Assembly (NCBI GenBank): GCA_945786855.1
Contig: CALZGI010000194.1
Location: 1-39,942, forward strand
Reading direction: 5' to 3'
DNA: 39,942 nucleotides
Source of the DNA: Thermodesulfovibrionia bacterium
GTDB taxonomy: Bacteria > Nitrospirota > Thermodesulfovibrionia > UBA6902
Both the position numbers and the translations under genes were made by a program. The notes under the pieces were generated by a model. That model saw only the letters and a program-made list of their open reading frames with translations. It made no database searches and had not been told where the DNA came from. Of this stretch, positions 1 to 8,400 are shown piece after piece; the stretch's first letter is position 1; each line of letters opens with the position of its first letter.

Positions 1-250
1 CTCTGCTGTTCACCTGGATATTCTGAAACTCACTGTCCTCAAGTTCATGCCACAACTCTTCCCTGGTCTCCATCCACGTGCCGATGTCTTTTATATTGAC
101 CGCTTCCCAGGGCTTCATTCCGCTCTCAATTTTATATAAATCACGCATCCGGAGCAGCAGACCGCAGGGTGAATAATATCCCCAGAATTGTGCATCAGAG
201 ATGTTGCAGTTGCACTTGACCTGAGAAGTGATTTCTTCGATATCGATCAT
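1..250 (-). CDS. Conserved hypothetical protein, C-terminus cut off by window edge
   Basis: The reverse strand opens with ATG at 250 and stays open for 83 codons to the window edge. The protein begins MIDIEEITSQVKCNCNISDA and continues with an aromatic and Cys-containing stretch (FWGYYSPCGLLLRMRDLY, about residues 23-40), then KPWE and an acidic C-terminal part. There is no signal peptide or membrane segment. It resembles small uncharacterised proteins of anaerobic sulfate reducers (the name Sfum_1244 family comes to mind, from memory only). It is the next gene downstream of selB on the same strand, separated only by a heptad array, so it may be cotranscribed with selA-selB. Function unknown. 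Confidence 0.6.
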   Translation of the reverse strand, partial: MIDIEEITSQVKCNCNISDAQFWGYYSPCGLLLRMRDLYKIESGMKPWEAVNIKDIGTWMETREELWHELEDSEFQNIQVNSR

Positions 251-417
251 ACCTTAAAATAACAAATAACAAGCACCAATGAACAAATAAATTTCAAATA
301 ACAAATTACAAATCCCATATAAATTCCAAAATCCAATGACTGAAACAATGGGAGCTTGATGAATTGATTATTAGAATTCGGAGCTTATTTGTTATTTGGC
401 ATTTGAAATTTGGAATT
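251..417. repeat. Family A heptad array, AT-rich inverted repeat
   Basis: The whole spacer between the truncated gene and selB is an AT-rich array with a 7-base period. The left half reads as variants of AAATAAC and AATGAAC. The right half (about 380-417) is the reverse complement style, with TTATTTG and GCATTTG units. The centre holds CCAATGACTGAAAC and is not periodic. The right arm runs directly into the selB stop codon through TTTGGAATTTTA, the same end seen at the selA stop. The two arms could pair as a long imperfect hairpin. Confidence 0.8.
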
Positions 418-2307
418 TTACTTTCTCAAAAACTTTCTTATCTCCCCGACACGTAACGTTATTTTATTGCTGTCAAGGTATTCAAGGAAGGGGAGGGCGT
501 ACTTTCTGGAGGTTTTCAGGATGTCGCGAAATTCACCGACGGTCATTTCGTTTTTAGAGCTGAAAAAATTTTTCAGGCCGTCAATCATTTTTTCAAAATT
601 GTTCACGGGTATGTACATTGAGTCATTAATTCTGACAAGGCTCTTTTCAGAAGCCATTATCCTTAACAACTCACCTGCTTCCCGTGGATTTATGGAAATT
701 GACTTTGCCAGTTCGTCCTTTGACGGAGGCTGAAATTCGGAATGCTCAAGCAGCCTCAGTATTTTATCTTTCAGTGCTTTTTTGTCCGACGTCAGGGATA
801 TCCTGAATGTCTTCATCCTGACGATGTCCTTTTCTGTAACAATATCGGAGACCAGTGCAAGCAGTACTTCAAAGAGCTTCTGATCCACTCCCCTGAAAGC
901 GGATCTGAGTGCTTCCTTCGGCATCCCCGGCTGGAGGGGATTGGTCTTGTGAAAGACGGTGAGTGAATCTATGACTTTCTGATTGAACTCCTTATAGGTG
1001 CTGTTGTGAATTATCCGCCCTTGCAGTCGGATGAGCGTGCCGGATTTTTCGAGCGTGCTGATCTCTCTCTGCAGTTCGGGAGATTCAACTTTTATCCACC
1101 CGGCAATGTCCGCAAGGGCAGTGCCGTTAAGCCCGCTCTGGAGTATTTTTGCGGCAACTTTCTCCTGCAGAGTTCCCTGATCAAATATTTCGAGGTCTTT
1201 TAATCTCTCGTCCCGATTCCTTCTTTTTGGAGAGAGATCGAGGATTTCACCTCCGCCGATTGTCACCAGGGGAGAAAAGCGCCGGATGATAAACCGGTCG
1301 CCCGACATAACGGTGATCGGCTCTTTGAACCTGAACTGACAGAATGATTTTTCTCCCGGTTTCAGCTCCTCTTTCCCGTAAATGATGACCCTGCCCGTCA
1401 GTTCCGTCGTGCCGGAGTGAAAATGGACGAGGCTCCTGCTCTTGAGCGTGCCTGCCGTTTCCCTCTTGAGCATTTCTATATCAGCATCTATAAAAAAAGT
1501 TGTCTTCAGTTTGTCGGGGATGGTTATCACATCACCGCGCTGAATATCTTCTTTTGCGATGCCCTGGAGATTTATTGCAACACGCTGTCCTGCATAGGCG
1601 GTCTTTACATCCTTGCCGTGACTCTGCAGTCCCCGTACCCTGGACTTTATTCCCTTTGGGAGGATCTCCACGGTCTTGTCGAGGGGAATACTGCCTGATA
1701 GTGCCGTGCCGGTGACAACAGTGCCGAAACCTTTGAGCGTGAATATCCTGTCAACGGGCAGCCTGAAGATGCCGCTTTCTGATTTCGGCTCCACATTCAT
1801 TGCAAGTTCCCTGATCTTTTCTTTCAGCAATTTTATATTGTGGCCTGTCTTTGACGAGACCGGCACAATTCCCGAACCTTCCAGAAAAGTATCTGCTGTA
1901 AAATCTTTCACTTCATCTTCAACAAGGCTTACCCAGTCTTCTTCTACAAGGTCTGATTTGGTTATAACAATCAGCCCCTTTTTGACATGCAGGAGATTGC
2001 AGATATCGAGGTGTTCCCTGCTTTGGGGCATGATCCCTTCATCAGCGGCAATGACCATGAGGACAATGTCTATACCGCCGGCACCGGCAAGCATGTTTTT
2101 GATAAGCCTCTCATGGCCGGGACCATCGACGATCCCTACTTTCAGCCCGTCGGGATAGGTCAGGTCGGCAAATCCGAGGTCAATGGTAATCCCCCGCTCT
2201 TTTTCCTCTTTCAGTCTGTCGGGGTCAGTCCCGGTGAGGGCATGCACGAGCGCGCTCTTTCCGTGATCAATGTGGCCTGCTGTTCCGAGTATTACGTAGC
2301 GGTCCAT
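418..2307 (-). CDS. selB: Selenocysteine-specific translation elongation factor SelB
   Basis: SelB is the GTPase that carries Sec-tRNA(Sec) to the ribosome at UGA codons followed by a SECIS hairpin. The 629-residue length fits the family. The G domain is clear: P-loop [11 protein letters not shown] at residues 8-18, switch II DGPGHE at 61-66, and TKSD at 116-119 in place of NKxD. EF-Tu-like beta-barrel domains follow (to about 340), then a long C-terminal half as expected for the winged-helix repeats that bind SECIS RNA. It lies downstream of selA on the same strand, 133 bases away. That gap is entirely a heptad array, which also replaces any recognisable ribosome-binding site near the start. 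selD and selC are not in the window. Confidence 0.96.
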   Translation of the reverse strand: MDRYVILGTAGHIDHGKSALVHALTGTDPDRLKEEKERGITIDLGFADLTYPDGLKVGIVDGPGHERLIKNMLAGAGGIDIVLMVIAADEGIMPQSREHLDICNLLHVKKGLIVITKSDLVEEDWVSLVEDEVKDFTADTFLEGSGIVPVSSKTGHNIKLLKEKIRELAMNVEPKSESGIFRLPVDRIFTLKGFGTVVTGTALSGSIPLDKTVEILPKGIKSRVRGLQSHGKDVKTAYAGQRVAINLQGIAKEDIQRGDVITIPDKLKTTFFIDADIEMLKRETAGTLKSRSLVHFHSGTTELTGRVIIYGKEELKPGEKSFCQFRFKEPITVMSGDRFIIRRFSPLVTIGGGEILDLSPKRRNRDERLKDLEIFDQGTLQEKVAAKILQSGLNGTALADIAGWIKVESPELQREISTLEKSGTLIRLQGRIIHNSTYKEFNQKVIDSLTVFHKTNPLQPGMPKEALRSAFRGVDQKLFEVLLALVSDIVTEKDIVRMKTFRISLTSDKKALKDKILRLLEHSEFQPPSKDELAKSISINPREAGELLRIMASEKSLVRINDSMYIPVNNFEKMIDGLKNFFSSKNEMTVGEFRDILKTSRKYALPFLEYLDSNKITLRVGEIRKFLRK

Positions 2308-2440
2308 AGGGTGAAATTACAAATTTCAAGCACCAAATAACAAATAAATTACAAACTCCAAATTCCGATATTCAAACATTGATATTTTGGTCATTGAGAG
2401 TTGGTATTTATTTGATATTTGTGATTTGTATTTTGGAATT
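2308..2440. repeat. Family A heptad array, AT-rich inverted repeat
   Basis: This array fills the complete selA-selB spacer. Units such as CAAATAA repeated at 7-base spacing form the left half. GTATTTA, TTTGATA, TTTGTGA and TTTGTAT form the right half in the same 7-base phase. The centre (about 2370-2395) is GATATTCAAACATTGATA-like. The right arm ends TTTGGAATTTTA, whose last bases are the selA stop codon, matching the end of the array at 251-417. The arms are reverse complements in style, so the RNA would fold as a long imperfect stem. Confidence 0.82.
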
Positions 2441-3832
2441 TTATTCAAAAGCTGCTTTTACACAGTTTACCAGTATCTTGACTTCTTTATCCTGCACCGT
2501 CCGGGCATCAAAAAGCAGGCAGGCCCCCTGTATCCGTGCAATGACCGGAGGAGTGCCGGATCTTAATTTTTTTTCGAGCGCGTTGACCGACATGTTCCGG
2601 GGTTTCAAAGAGACGGAGAAGGTAGGGAAATTCGTTTCCGGCAGCGAACCTCCTCCCGCCCGTGACTGGTCGGGAATGATCTCCATCTCTGCATGGTCGG
2701 ACAGGGACTTCTTTAATAATGAAAGAATTTTGCGGGCCCGTTTCCTGATATCTTTCTCCGGCTGAGTCAGCATCTTCAGCGTCGGGATATCTCTCAATGC
2801 CTTTTCCTCATCGAGGTACTGCATGAAGGTTGCTTCCAGTGCAGCGAAGGTCATTTTATCAATACGCATTGCCCTGAGCATCGGGTTTTTCTGGATCTGC
2901 TGTATCAGTTTTTCTTTTCCTACTATGATGCCTGACTGAGGCCCGCCAAGGAGTTTGTCGCCGCTGAATGTTACAAGGTCTGCCCCCTGCTGTATGACCT
3001 CCTGGACCGTTGGTTCACCGTATATGCCGAATTGTTCGAGGCCGATCAGAGAGCCGCTGCCGAGGTCATCCACAACGGGAATCCTGAATTCTTTCCCGAG
3101 TGCTGCAAGGTCTGAGATCGGCACTTCTTCTGTAAACCCGATCACTTTGTAATTGCTCTGGTGGACTTTCAGGAGCAGCCCTGTGTTGCCGCAGAGGGCA
3201 TTTTCATAATCCGACAGGTGGGTCTTGTTTGTGGTGCCCACTTCTCTCAGGATTGCGCCGCTTGCCTGCATGACAGCGGGAATCCGGAATGAGCCGCCGA
3301 TTTCAACAAGCTCCCCCCTTGACGTGATCACTTCTTTTCCCTTCGCGAAGGTGTCGAGGCAGATCAGTACTGCTGCCGCATTGTTGTTTACTACAATGGC
3401 ATCTTCCGCTCCCGTCAATTCGGTAATGATATTTTTTATATGGGAATATCTCTTCCCTCTCTTCCCTTTGGTTATTTCATACTCCAGGTTTGAATAGCCT
3501 CCCGCAATGGATGCTACATTTTCAATGGCCCTGTCGGAGAGGATGGCCCTGCCGAGATTGGTGTGGATGACAACTCCGGAGGCATTTATAAGCGGAAGGA
3601 GCCTGTATGCAGAATGTCTCCTGATTAGGCTTTCAATATCACCTGCAACCGTATCAAGTGAAACGTCGGGTTCTGCCCCGCTTAGAATTTCTTTCCTCAG
3701 GGAATCAATAACTTCCCTGATCGAACGGACAACAATTGTGCGGTAATAAGACTCCAGCCATTTCTGTCCGTGAGGGCTCTTCAGACATTCATTAATCTGT
3801 GGTAATCGGGAAAGTTTTTGCTGAATTGTCAT
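2441..3832 (-). CDS. selA: L-seryl-tRNA(Sec) selenium transferase SelA
   Basis: SelA is the PLP enzyme that converts Ser-tRNA(Sec) to Sec-tRNA(Sec) using selenophosphate. At 463 residues it is full length. The N-terminal helical region (SRLPQINECLKS) is present. INASGVVIHTNLGRAILS follows, and the PLP-lysine motif is TFSGDKLLGGPQSG near residue 285, all typical of SelA. The C-terminal domain includes the Gly-rich segment AGGGSLPE. The gene leads a selA-selB pair on the minus strand. The start is ATG at 3832; no strong ribosome-binding site precedes it. Its stop codon is formed at the edge of a family A array. Confidence 0.97.
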   Translation of the reverse strand: MTIQQKLSRLPQINECLKSPHGQKWLESYYRTIVVRSIREVIDSLRKEILSGAEPDVSLDTVAGDIESLIRRHSAYRLLPLINASGVVIHTNLGRAILSDRAIENVASIAGGYSNLEYEITKGKRGKRYSHIKNIITELTGAEDAIVVNNNAAAVLICLDTFAKGKEVITSRGELVEIGGSFRIPAVMQASGAILREVGTTNKTHLSDYENALCGNTGLLLKVHQSNYKVIGFTEEVPISDLAALGKEFRIPVVDDLGSGSLIGLEQFGIYGEPTVQEVIQQGADLVTFSGDKLLGGPQSGIIVGKEKLIQQIQKNPMLRAMRIDKMTFAALEATFMQYLDEEKALRDIPTLKMLTQPEKDIRKRARKILSLLKKSLSDHAEMEIIPDQSRAGGGSLPETNFPTFSVSLKPRNMSVNALEKKLRSGTPPVIARIQGACLLFDARTVQDKEVKILVNCVKAAFE

Positions 3833-4039
3833 TCGAGTAGTATAAATTAAAAAAAAACTTAAATGAACTGCAGGCGAGAGGCTATGGGCAAGAGGCGAGG
3901 GGATACTACAGTAAACCTGTAGCCTATTGCCATTAGTCCCTGACCTCTCGCTGTTCTTGTCTATTACCCATTGCCTCTAGCCCCTTGCCTCTCGCTGTTC
4001 TTGTCTATTACCCATTGCCTCTAGCCCCTTGCCTCTCGC
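3833..4039. repeat. Family B heptad array, purine/pyrimidine inverted repeat with tandem copies
   Basis: The spacer between the YkgJ-type gene and selA holds a second sequence family with the same 7-base period. The left arm (about 3871-3902) has GCGAGAG, GCTATGG, GCAAGAG and GCGAGGG units. After a centre around GATACTACAGTAAA, the right arm is pyrimidine-rich (CCTCTAG, CCCCTTG, CCTCTCG). Part of the right arm is tandemly duplicated: a block of about 51 bases ending in CCTTGCCTCTCG recurs back to back, with CTGTTCTTGTCTATTACCC in each copy. The array runs into the stop codon of the next gene at 4040. Confidence 0.82.
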
Positions 4040-4693
4040 CTATTTTTGTCTGTCCCGTCTTTCCATCTTCCCGGCCAGTTCCTTCCAGTTGCAGGACTGC
4101 ATTTCCTTTGCCATCCTGTGAAAGGCGCCGGTCTCAACAATCCTGACTCGTTCTGAATCTTTTTCCACTCCATAATGGGGCAGCATGATAAAGAATGCCT
4201 GGTCCACATGTTTTTTGACCGGATCCATTACATCTTCCCGTCTGGTGTGGTAGGGGTCTTCACCTTCCTTGCAGGGGGTGCTGAAGACATTAAACTGTCT
4301 GCATGCCATCGGTCTGACAGGATGTATAGAACAGGCCCCTTCAATGAGAAAAGGGCAGGGGCTGTCTTTTGAGAAACCGTTCAGTTGTTTTTTGAGAATG
4401 TCCCGTGCGGGACCTTTAATTTTTTCCGCCACGTACCAGGAGATGCCGATAATTTCGAGGGGATAAATGGGGATGTCCTTGTGGGTTGAGCAGCATGATG
4501 AACAGCCTTTTGTGCAGGCAAGCGTTCTGCCTTTCTTTTTCTCTGACTCAATTTCCTTTGCTATTCCCCTGTCCACGATGGAATACCCTTCAAGCAGCAG
4601 TGGTAACCACGGTCGCCTTTTTTCAGCATCGGGAAATGTAAGCCTCTTTCCTTTCTCAGGTCCTGATTTCTTTTTTGTCTTTTTTTTGGACAT
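4040..4693 (-). CDS. YkgJ-family cysteine-cluster protein
   Basis: The 217-residue protein carries the YkgJ/CxxCxxCC pattern: CTKGCSSCCSTHKDIPIYP near residues 60-78, then CPFL..GACSIHPVRPMACR near 113-133, and a later Cys in STPC. This family is predicted to bind zinc or an iron-sulfur cluster through these cysteines; its substrate is unknown. The N-terminus is very basic (MSKKKTKKKSGPEKGKR), and no signal peptide is visible, so the protein is probably cytoplasmic. It is on the same strand upstream of selA but separated by a family B array. Its start region is flanked by two family C units. Domain assignment is secure; role is not. Confidence 0.85.
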   Translation of the reverse strand: MSKKKTKKKSGPEKGKRLTFPDAEKRRPWLPLLLEGYSIVDRGIAKEIESEKKKGRTLACTKGCSSCCSTHKDIPIYPLEIIGISWYVAEKIKGPARDILKKQLNGFSKDSPCPFLIEGACSIHPVRPMACRQFNVFSTPCKEGEDPYHTRREDVMDPVKKHVDQAFFIMLPHYGVEKDSERVRIVETGAFHRMAKEMQSCNWKELAGKMERRDRQK

Positions 4694-4697
4694 TTTT

Positions 4698-4717
4698 AGC
4701 TATCAGCCTTCAGCTTT
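4698..4717. repeat. Family C heptad repeat, short copy
   Basis: Just upstream of the YkgJ-type start codon are two to three TCAGCNN units (AGCTATCAGCCTTCAGC). It is the minimal version of the arrays at 4896 and 30756 and has no obvious complementary arm nearby except the larger copy 180 bases away. Confidence 0.55.
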
Positions 4718-4895
4718 AAAAAATGCAGGCCAAAACCTGCTCCTTTGGGGCTTGAGTGACTGAATTGCTCTTATTATAAAACTTTCAAACAAACTTGGGA
4801 TATTGATGATTTGTTGCAATTTTCGGATTATATCCCGGCTTTTTGCAAATAAATTTGTCATTTCAGCCCAAAGTCATTAAAATATCAATAAAAAA

Positions 4896-4971
4896 AGCTA
4901 TCAGCTATCAGCGGTCAGCCCTCAGTCCTTTTCTGTTGTTGCTGACAGCTGAGAGCTGAGCGCTGAGCGCT
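4896..4971. repeat. Family C heptad array, inverted repeat TCAGCNN
   Basis: The left arm has TCAGCTA, TCAGCGG and TCAGCCC units. The centre is CCTTTTCTGTTGTTG. The right arm (GACAGCT, GAGAGCT, GAGCGCT) is the same heptad in reverse complement. The arms can pair into a long imperfect stem. The array ends only eight bases before the start codon of the next plus-strand gene, where no Shine-Dalgarno sequence is seen, so transcription and translation signals of that gene may lie inside it. Confidence 0.8.
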
Positions 4972-4979
4972 TGTAAATT

Positions 4980-5996
4980 ATGAAACAGGTAATACTGATA
5001 GAACCCGGCAAGATCAGAATCAGTGATGTTCCCATCCCTGAGCCATCTGAGGGCGAAATTGTCGTAAAAGTTGACACTTCCCTTACCTGCGGGACCGATT
5101 TGAAGGCCTATATTCGCGGCCATAATCTTATCCCCATGCCGGGGCCTTTCGGGCATGAATATTCCGGAACAGTAGCCAGCGTGGGCAAAGGCGTACAGGG
5201 TTTTAAAGAGGGCACCGAGGTAATGGGTGTTCACAGTGCTCCCTGCCTGTCGTGCAAATTCTGCAAAAAGGGGCTCCATCATCTCTGTGAAACAATTATG
5301 GAAAAGAAGGCCTTGGGGGCATTTGCTGAATATCTACTCCTTCCTGCTCACGTGGTAAAGCAAAATCTTTATCTGAAACCGAAAATACTCAGTTTTGAAG
5401 AAGCTGCGCTCCTTGAGCCCTTTTCCTGCACCGTTCATCCCTACAGTAAATTGAAACTGGATGAGGTCGAGACAGCCCTGGTGATCGGCGCAGGTACCAT
5501 AGGGCTTATGCATCTGGCGTACCTGAAGACAAAAGGCATCAAGGTCATCATTTCAGATTTTTTTGATGACAGGCTTTCGCTTGCTTTAAAGATGAACGCT
5601 GATCATGTCACAGCCCCCCATGATATAGAAAATATTGTGAAAGAAACAACGGGCGCCTTCGGGGTTGATCTGGTTGTGGAGTGTACGGGACAGCAGGGGG
5701 TCTGGGAGAAGGCAGTCAATTATGTCAGGCGGGGCGGGACTGTGGTTCTGTTCGGCGGATGTATATCAGGTACCAGCGTCACCTATGACACAAAGAGACT
5801 TCATTACGATGAACTGACCATAACCGGGTCCTTTCACTACACTCCTGAGGATGTTAAAACCGCATATCTGGTGCTGCTCGACAAAAGCATGGATATGTCA
5901 TCTCTTATATCGGGGGAATTTCCTTTGCAAGATATTAAAAAGGCATTTATCCAGTTGAAGGAAGGGAAAGGGGTCAAGTACGCCTTAAAGCCGTAG
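4980..5996 (+). CDS. Zinc-dependent medium-chain alcohol dehydrogenase family protein
   Basis: This 338-residue medium-chain dehydrogenase has the catalytic zinc ligands (TCGTD near residue 38, GHEYSG near 59). It also has the four-cysteine structural zinc loop CLSCKFCKKGLHHLC near 87-101. The Rossmann fold is VIGAGTIGL followed by an Asp (IISDFFDDR) at the end of the second strand, suggesting NAD rather than NADP. These features resemble the threonine/sorbitol dehydrogenase branch, but the substrate cannot be named. A second homologous dehydrogenase follows after 55 bases on the same strand, so the pair is probably one transcript. The ATG at 4980 lies just after a family C array with no clear ribosome-binding site. 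Confidence 0.88.
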   Translation: MKQVILIEPGKIRISDVPIPEPSEGEIVVKVDTSLTCGTDLKAYIRGHNLIPMPGPFGHEYSGTVASVGKGVQGFKEGTEVMGVHSAPCLSCKFCKKGLHHLCETIMEKKALGAFAEYLLLPAHVVKQNLYLKPKILSFEEAALLEPFSCTVHPYSKLKLDEVETALVIGAGTIGLMHLAYLKTKGIKVIISDFFDDRLSLALKMNADHVTAPHDIENIVKETTGAFGVDLVVECTGQQGVWEKAVNYVRRGGTVVLFGGCISGTSVTYDTKRLHYDELTITGSFHYTPEDVKTAYLVLLDKSMDMSSLISGEFPLQDIKKAFIQLKEGKGVKYALKP

Positions 5997-6051
5997 GCTT
6001 TTGTCAGTTACGGTTTACAGGAGCAGGATTCCGGACTGCAGATCAAAAACC

Positions 6052-7074
6052 ATGAAAGTGGCAAAGCTTTACAGTTATAATGATGTCCGCATCGAAGACG
6101 CACCTGTTCCGGAAGTGGGCCCCGATGAGGCGCTTGTTCAGGTGAAAGCTTCCGGTATCTGCTCGGGCGATGTAATGCCCTGGTATATTGAAAAGAAAGC
6201 ACCTCTTGTTCTTGGTCACGAGCCGGCAGGGGAAATTGTTGAAGTCGGCAGGGATGTACATACATTCAGAGCGGGCGACAGGGTATTTGTTCATCACCAT
6301 GCGCCCTGTATGGAGTGTGTTTTCTGCAGGAGGGGAGATCATGTTCAGTGCAGTGAGTGGCGGAAGTCGAGAATTATTCCCGGAGGTATTTCTGAGTATA
6401 TCCTTGTGCCCGGAATAAATTTAAGAAACGACACACTTCACCTTCCCGATAACGTTGGCTATGATGACGCTGCCCTGATAGAGCCCCTCGCCTGTGTGGT
6501 TAAATCGTTCAAACGGTCGGGGATCAGGAAGGGTGATACCGTCCTGGTTATCGGGCTCGGCGTAATGGGTGCGATGCACATCCTTCTTGCACCTGAGTAC
6601 GGGGCAGAAAAAGTAATCGGCGCGGATATGGTGGATTCCAGGCTGCAGAAAGCCATGGAATTGGGTGCGGACTCAGTCATTCATGCAAAGAATGAAACGC
6701 TCAGGGAGGGGACGCTGTCACGTACGGGGGGCCGGGGAGCAGACATAGTGATTGTCGGACCGAACAGCATAATGGCAATGGAATCGGGAATTCAGTGCGC
6801 GGCTCCCGGGGGGGCGGTAGTATTTTTCACTCCTGCAAAACCGGGCGAAAAGCTCACTCTTGATCCAAACTATTTATACTTCAGGGATATCAATATTGTG
6901 TCCAGTTATTCCTGCGGACCTGATGATACAAAAGAATCACTGGAGATTGTCCGGAAGGGTATTGTGACGGCGCCAAAGCTTGTAACGCACCGGTTTGGCA
7001 TAGAAGAAACGGAATCTGCGTACAGAACGGTGGCGCAGGCATCAGACTCATTGAAGGTTTTGATAACCTTTTAA
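6052..7074 (+). CDS. Zinc-dependent medium-chain alcohol dehydrogenase family protein
   Basis: This is the second dehydrogenase of the pair, 340 residues from the ATG at 6052. An upstream TTG at 6001 would add a 17-residue extension not typical of the family, so ATG was chosen. It has the catalytic Cys in ASGICSGDV, GHEPAGE and the structural zinc cysteines CMECVFCRRGDHVQC. The nucleotide-binding part is VIGLGVMGA, with Asp in IGADMVDSR, again pointing to NAD. It is clearly diverged from the upstream copy rather than a recent duplicate. The two may act on related polyols or sugar alcohols, but this is inference. A degenerate family B array lies after the stop. Confidence 0.87.
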   Translation: MKVAKLYSYNDVRIEDAPVPEVGPDEALVQVKASGICSGDVMPWYIEKKAPLVLGHEPAGEIVEVGRDVHTFRAGDRVFVHHHAPCMECVFCRRGDHVQCSEWRKSRIIPGGISEYILVPGINLRNDTLHLPDNVGYDDAALIEPLACVVKSFKRSGIRKGDTVLVIGLGVMGAMHILLAPEYGAEKVIGADMVDSRLQKAMELGADSVIHAKNETLREGTLSRTGGRGADIVIVGPNSIMAMESGIQCAAPGGAVVFFTPAKPGEKLTLDPNYLYFRDINIVSSYSCGPDDTKESLEIVRKGIVTAPKLVTHRFGIEETESAYRTVAQASDSLKVLITF

Positions 7075-7080
7075 TTGTAA

Positions 7081-7135
7081 AGGCGGGCTGGAGGCAAGAG
7101 GCTATGGGAACTTCTTTCTCCTTTTCATAGCCCGT
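7081..7135. repeat. Family B heptad repeat, degenerate
   Basis: After the second dehydrogenase the units GGCTGGA, GGCAAGA and GGCTATG follow at 7-base spacing. A partial complementary arm (CATAGCCCG) comes about 30 bases later. It shares GCAAGAGGCTATGGG-type wording with the larger array at 3833. Confidence 0.6.
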
Positions 7136-7212
7136 ACTACTCAACCATTATTTTTTTGCTTCCGAGTATCCCCGCTTATCCGCTATTCCTAACTGTGATA
7201 AAATATCATCTC

Positions 7213-8319
7213 ATGAAAGTCATTATTGCAATGAGCGGTGGCGTGGATTCCTCTGTTGCTGCTTATTTACTGAAAAAAGAGGGACATGATGTAATCGGAC
7301 TCAGTTATGAATTATGGGACAGGAGGGATCTGGCGTCATCCAATGTCTGCTGTTCTGTTGAGACCATCGAACTTGCACGATCAGTGGCAGAGGCCCTTGG
7401 GGTAAAGCATTACACTGTTGATGTACGGGATGCTTTTTACACGCATGTTATTGAAGCATTCTGTGAATCCTATATGCAGGGGCGTACCCCGAATCCCTGC
7501 ATCCTGTGCAATAAGTACATCAAGTTTGATTTCCTCCTCCGGAAGGCCCGGGAACTCGGAGCTGATCTGGTGGCAACTGGTCATTATGCGAGGATAGAAA
7601 AAAAACCAGGGCAAGGGCCAAGAGGCGAGGGGCAAGGGGAAAAAATACGAAGCACAGAAGAGAGATTTTTATTGAAAAAAGGAATTGATCCAAAAAAGGA
7701 CCAGTCCTATGTTTTATATGTCATGAAACAGGAAGAACTTGCAAAGACCCTCTTCCCTCTTGGCGGAATGAATAAGGATGAGACCCGTAAGATTGCCATG
7801 GAACTTGGGCTGGTCAATGCATTAAGAGCGGAGAGCCAGGAAATCTGTTTTGTGGGGGACGACAGATACGCAAACTTTATTCGGGATTTTTCGCCGGAAT
7901 CGGTGCAGCCGGGCAGGATAATCGATATAACCGGGAAAACTGTTGGCACCCACAGGGGAATTGCTTTTTATACGATCGGGCAGAGAAAAGGCCTTGGTAT
8001 AGCATCGCTGACTCCCTGCTATGTGGCGGGTATAAACCGTGAAAGCAATACAATAGTAGTGGGATCACGGGATAATGCCATGAAAAAAAGTATTTACGTG
8101 AAAAGCCTGAACTGGGTATCCGTTGAATCCCTTGAAGTCCCCCGGAAGGTGCATACGAAAATACGGTCAACCATGAAGGAAGCGCCCTCTACAGTGAGCC
8201 TCAGGGACAATGAAAGGTTACAAGTGGAGTTTGATGAAGCACAATGGGCACCTGCTCCCGGGCAGAGCGCAGTCTTTTATGACGGTGATGTTGTTTTGGG
8301 AGGCGGGATAATTGAGTAG
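7213..8319 (+). CDS. mnmA: tRNA-specific 2-thiouridylase MnmA
   Basis: MnmA transfers sulfur to uridine 34 of tRNA-Lys, -Glu and -Gln wobble positions. From the ATG at 7213 it is 368 residues. The PP-loop SGGVDSS is at residues 8-14, the first catalytic cysteine is in TPNPCILCNKYIKF near 95, and the second is in SQEICFVGDDRY near 209. VATGHYARIE and DPKKDQSYVLY are also family hallmarks. The upstream GTG/TTG-type extension was rejected because family proteins begin at MKVIIAMSGG. Between GHYARIE and FLLKKGIDPKKDQ there is an extra low-complexity loop (KKPGQGPRGEGQGEKIRSTE). It is encoded by a family B heptad array and is longer than the short linker usual here. All catalytic residues are intact. 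Confidence 0.95.
   Translation: MKVIIAMSGGVDSSVAAYLLKKEGHDVIGLSYELWDRRDLASSNVCCSVETIELARSVAEALGVKHYTVDVRDAFYTHVIEAFCESYMQGRTPNPCILCNKYIKFDFLLRKARELGADLVATGHYARIEKKPGQGPRGEGQGEKIRSTEERFLLKKGIDPKKDQSYVLYVMKQEELAKTLFPLGGMNKDETRKIAMELGLVNALRAESQEICFVGDDRYANFIRDFSPESVQPGRIIDITGKTVGTHRGIAFYTIGQRKGLGIASLTPCYVAGINRESNTIVVGSRDNAMKKSIYVKSLNWVSVESLEVPRKVHTKIRSTMKEAPSTVSLRDNERLQVEFDEAQWAPAPGQSAVFYDGDVVLGGGIIE
7609..7639 (+). repeat. Family B heptad run inside mnmA
   Basis: Four consecutive 7-base units (GGGCAAG, GGCCAAG, AGGCGAG, GGGCAAG) plus a partial fifth lie within the mnmA reading frame. They encode part of a Gly/Arg/Gln-rich loop. The reading frame is preserved across the insertion. Confidence 0.78.
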
Positions 8320-8400
8320 GCAGCGGCCCTCTCATTATTTTTTGCGCTGATTAAATTTTTTGTTTAATTTTTTTATTTTTCCGTGTATACTTATCATGCC

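Noticed and set aside
1676-2158. 160-codon open frame antisense to selB
   Set aside because: It lies wholly inside selB, has no ribosome-binding site, and its composition is that of an antisense shadow.
251-4971. CRISPR interpretation of the heptad arrays
   Set aside because: Units are 7 bases with no spacers of uniform length, and no cas genes are present.
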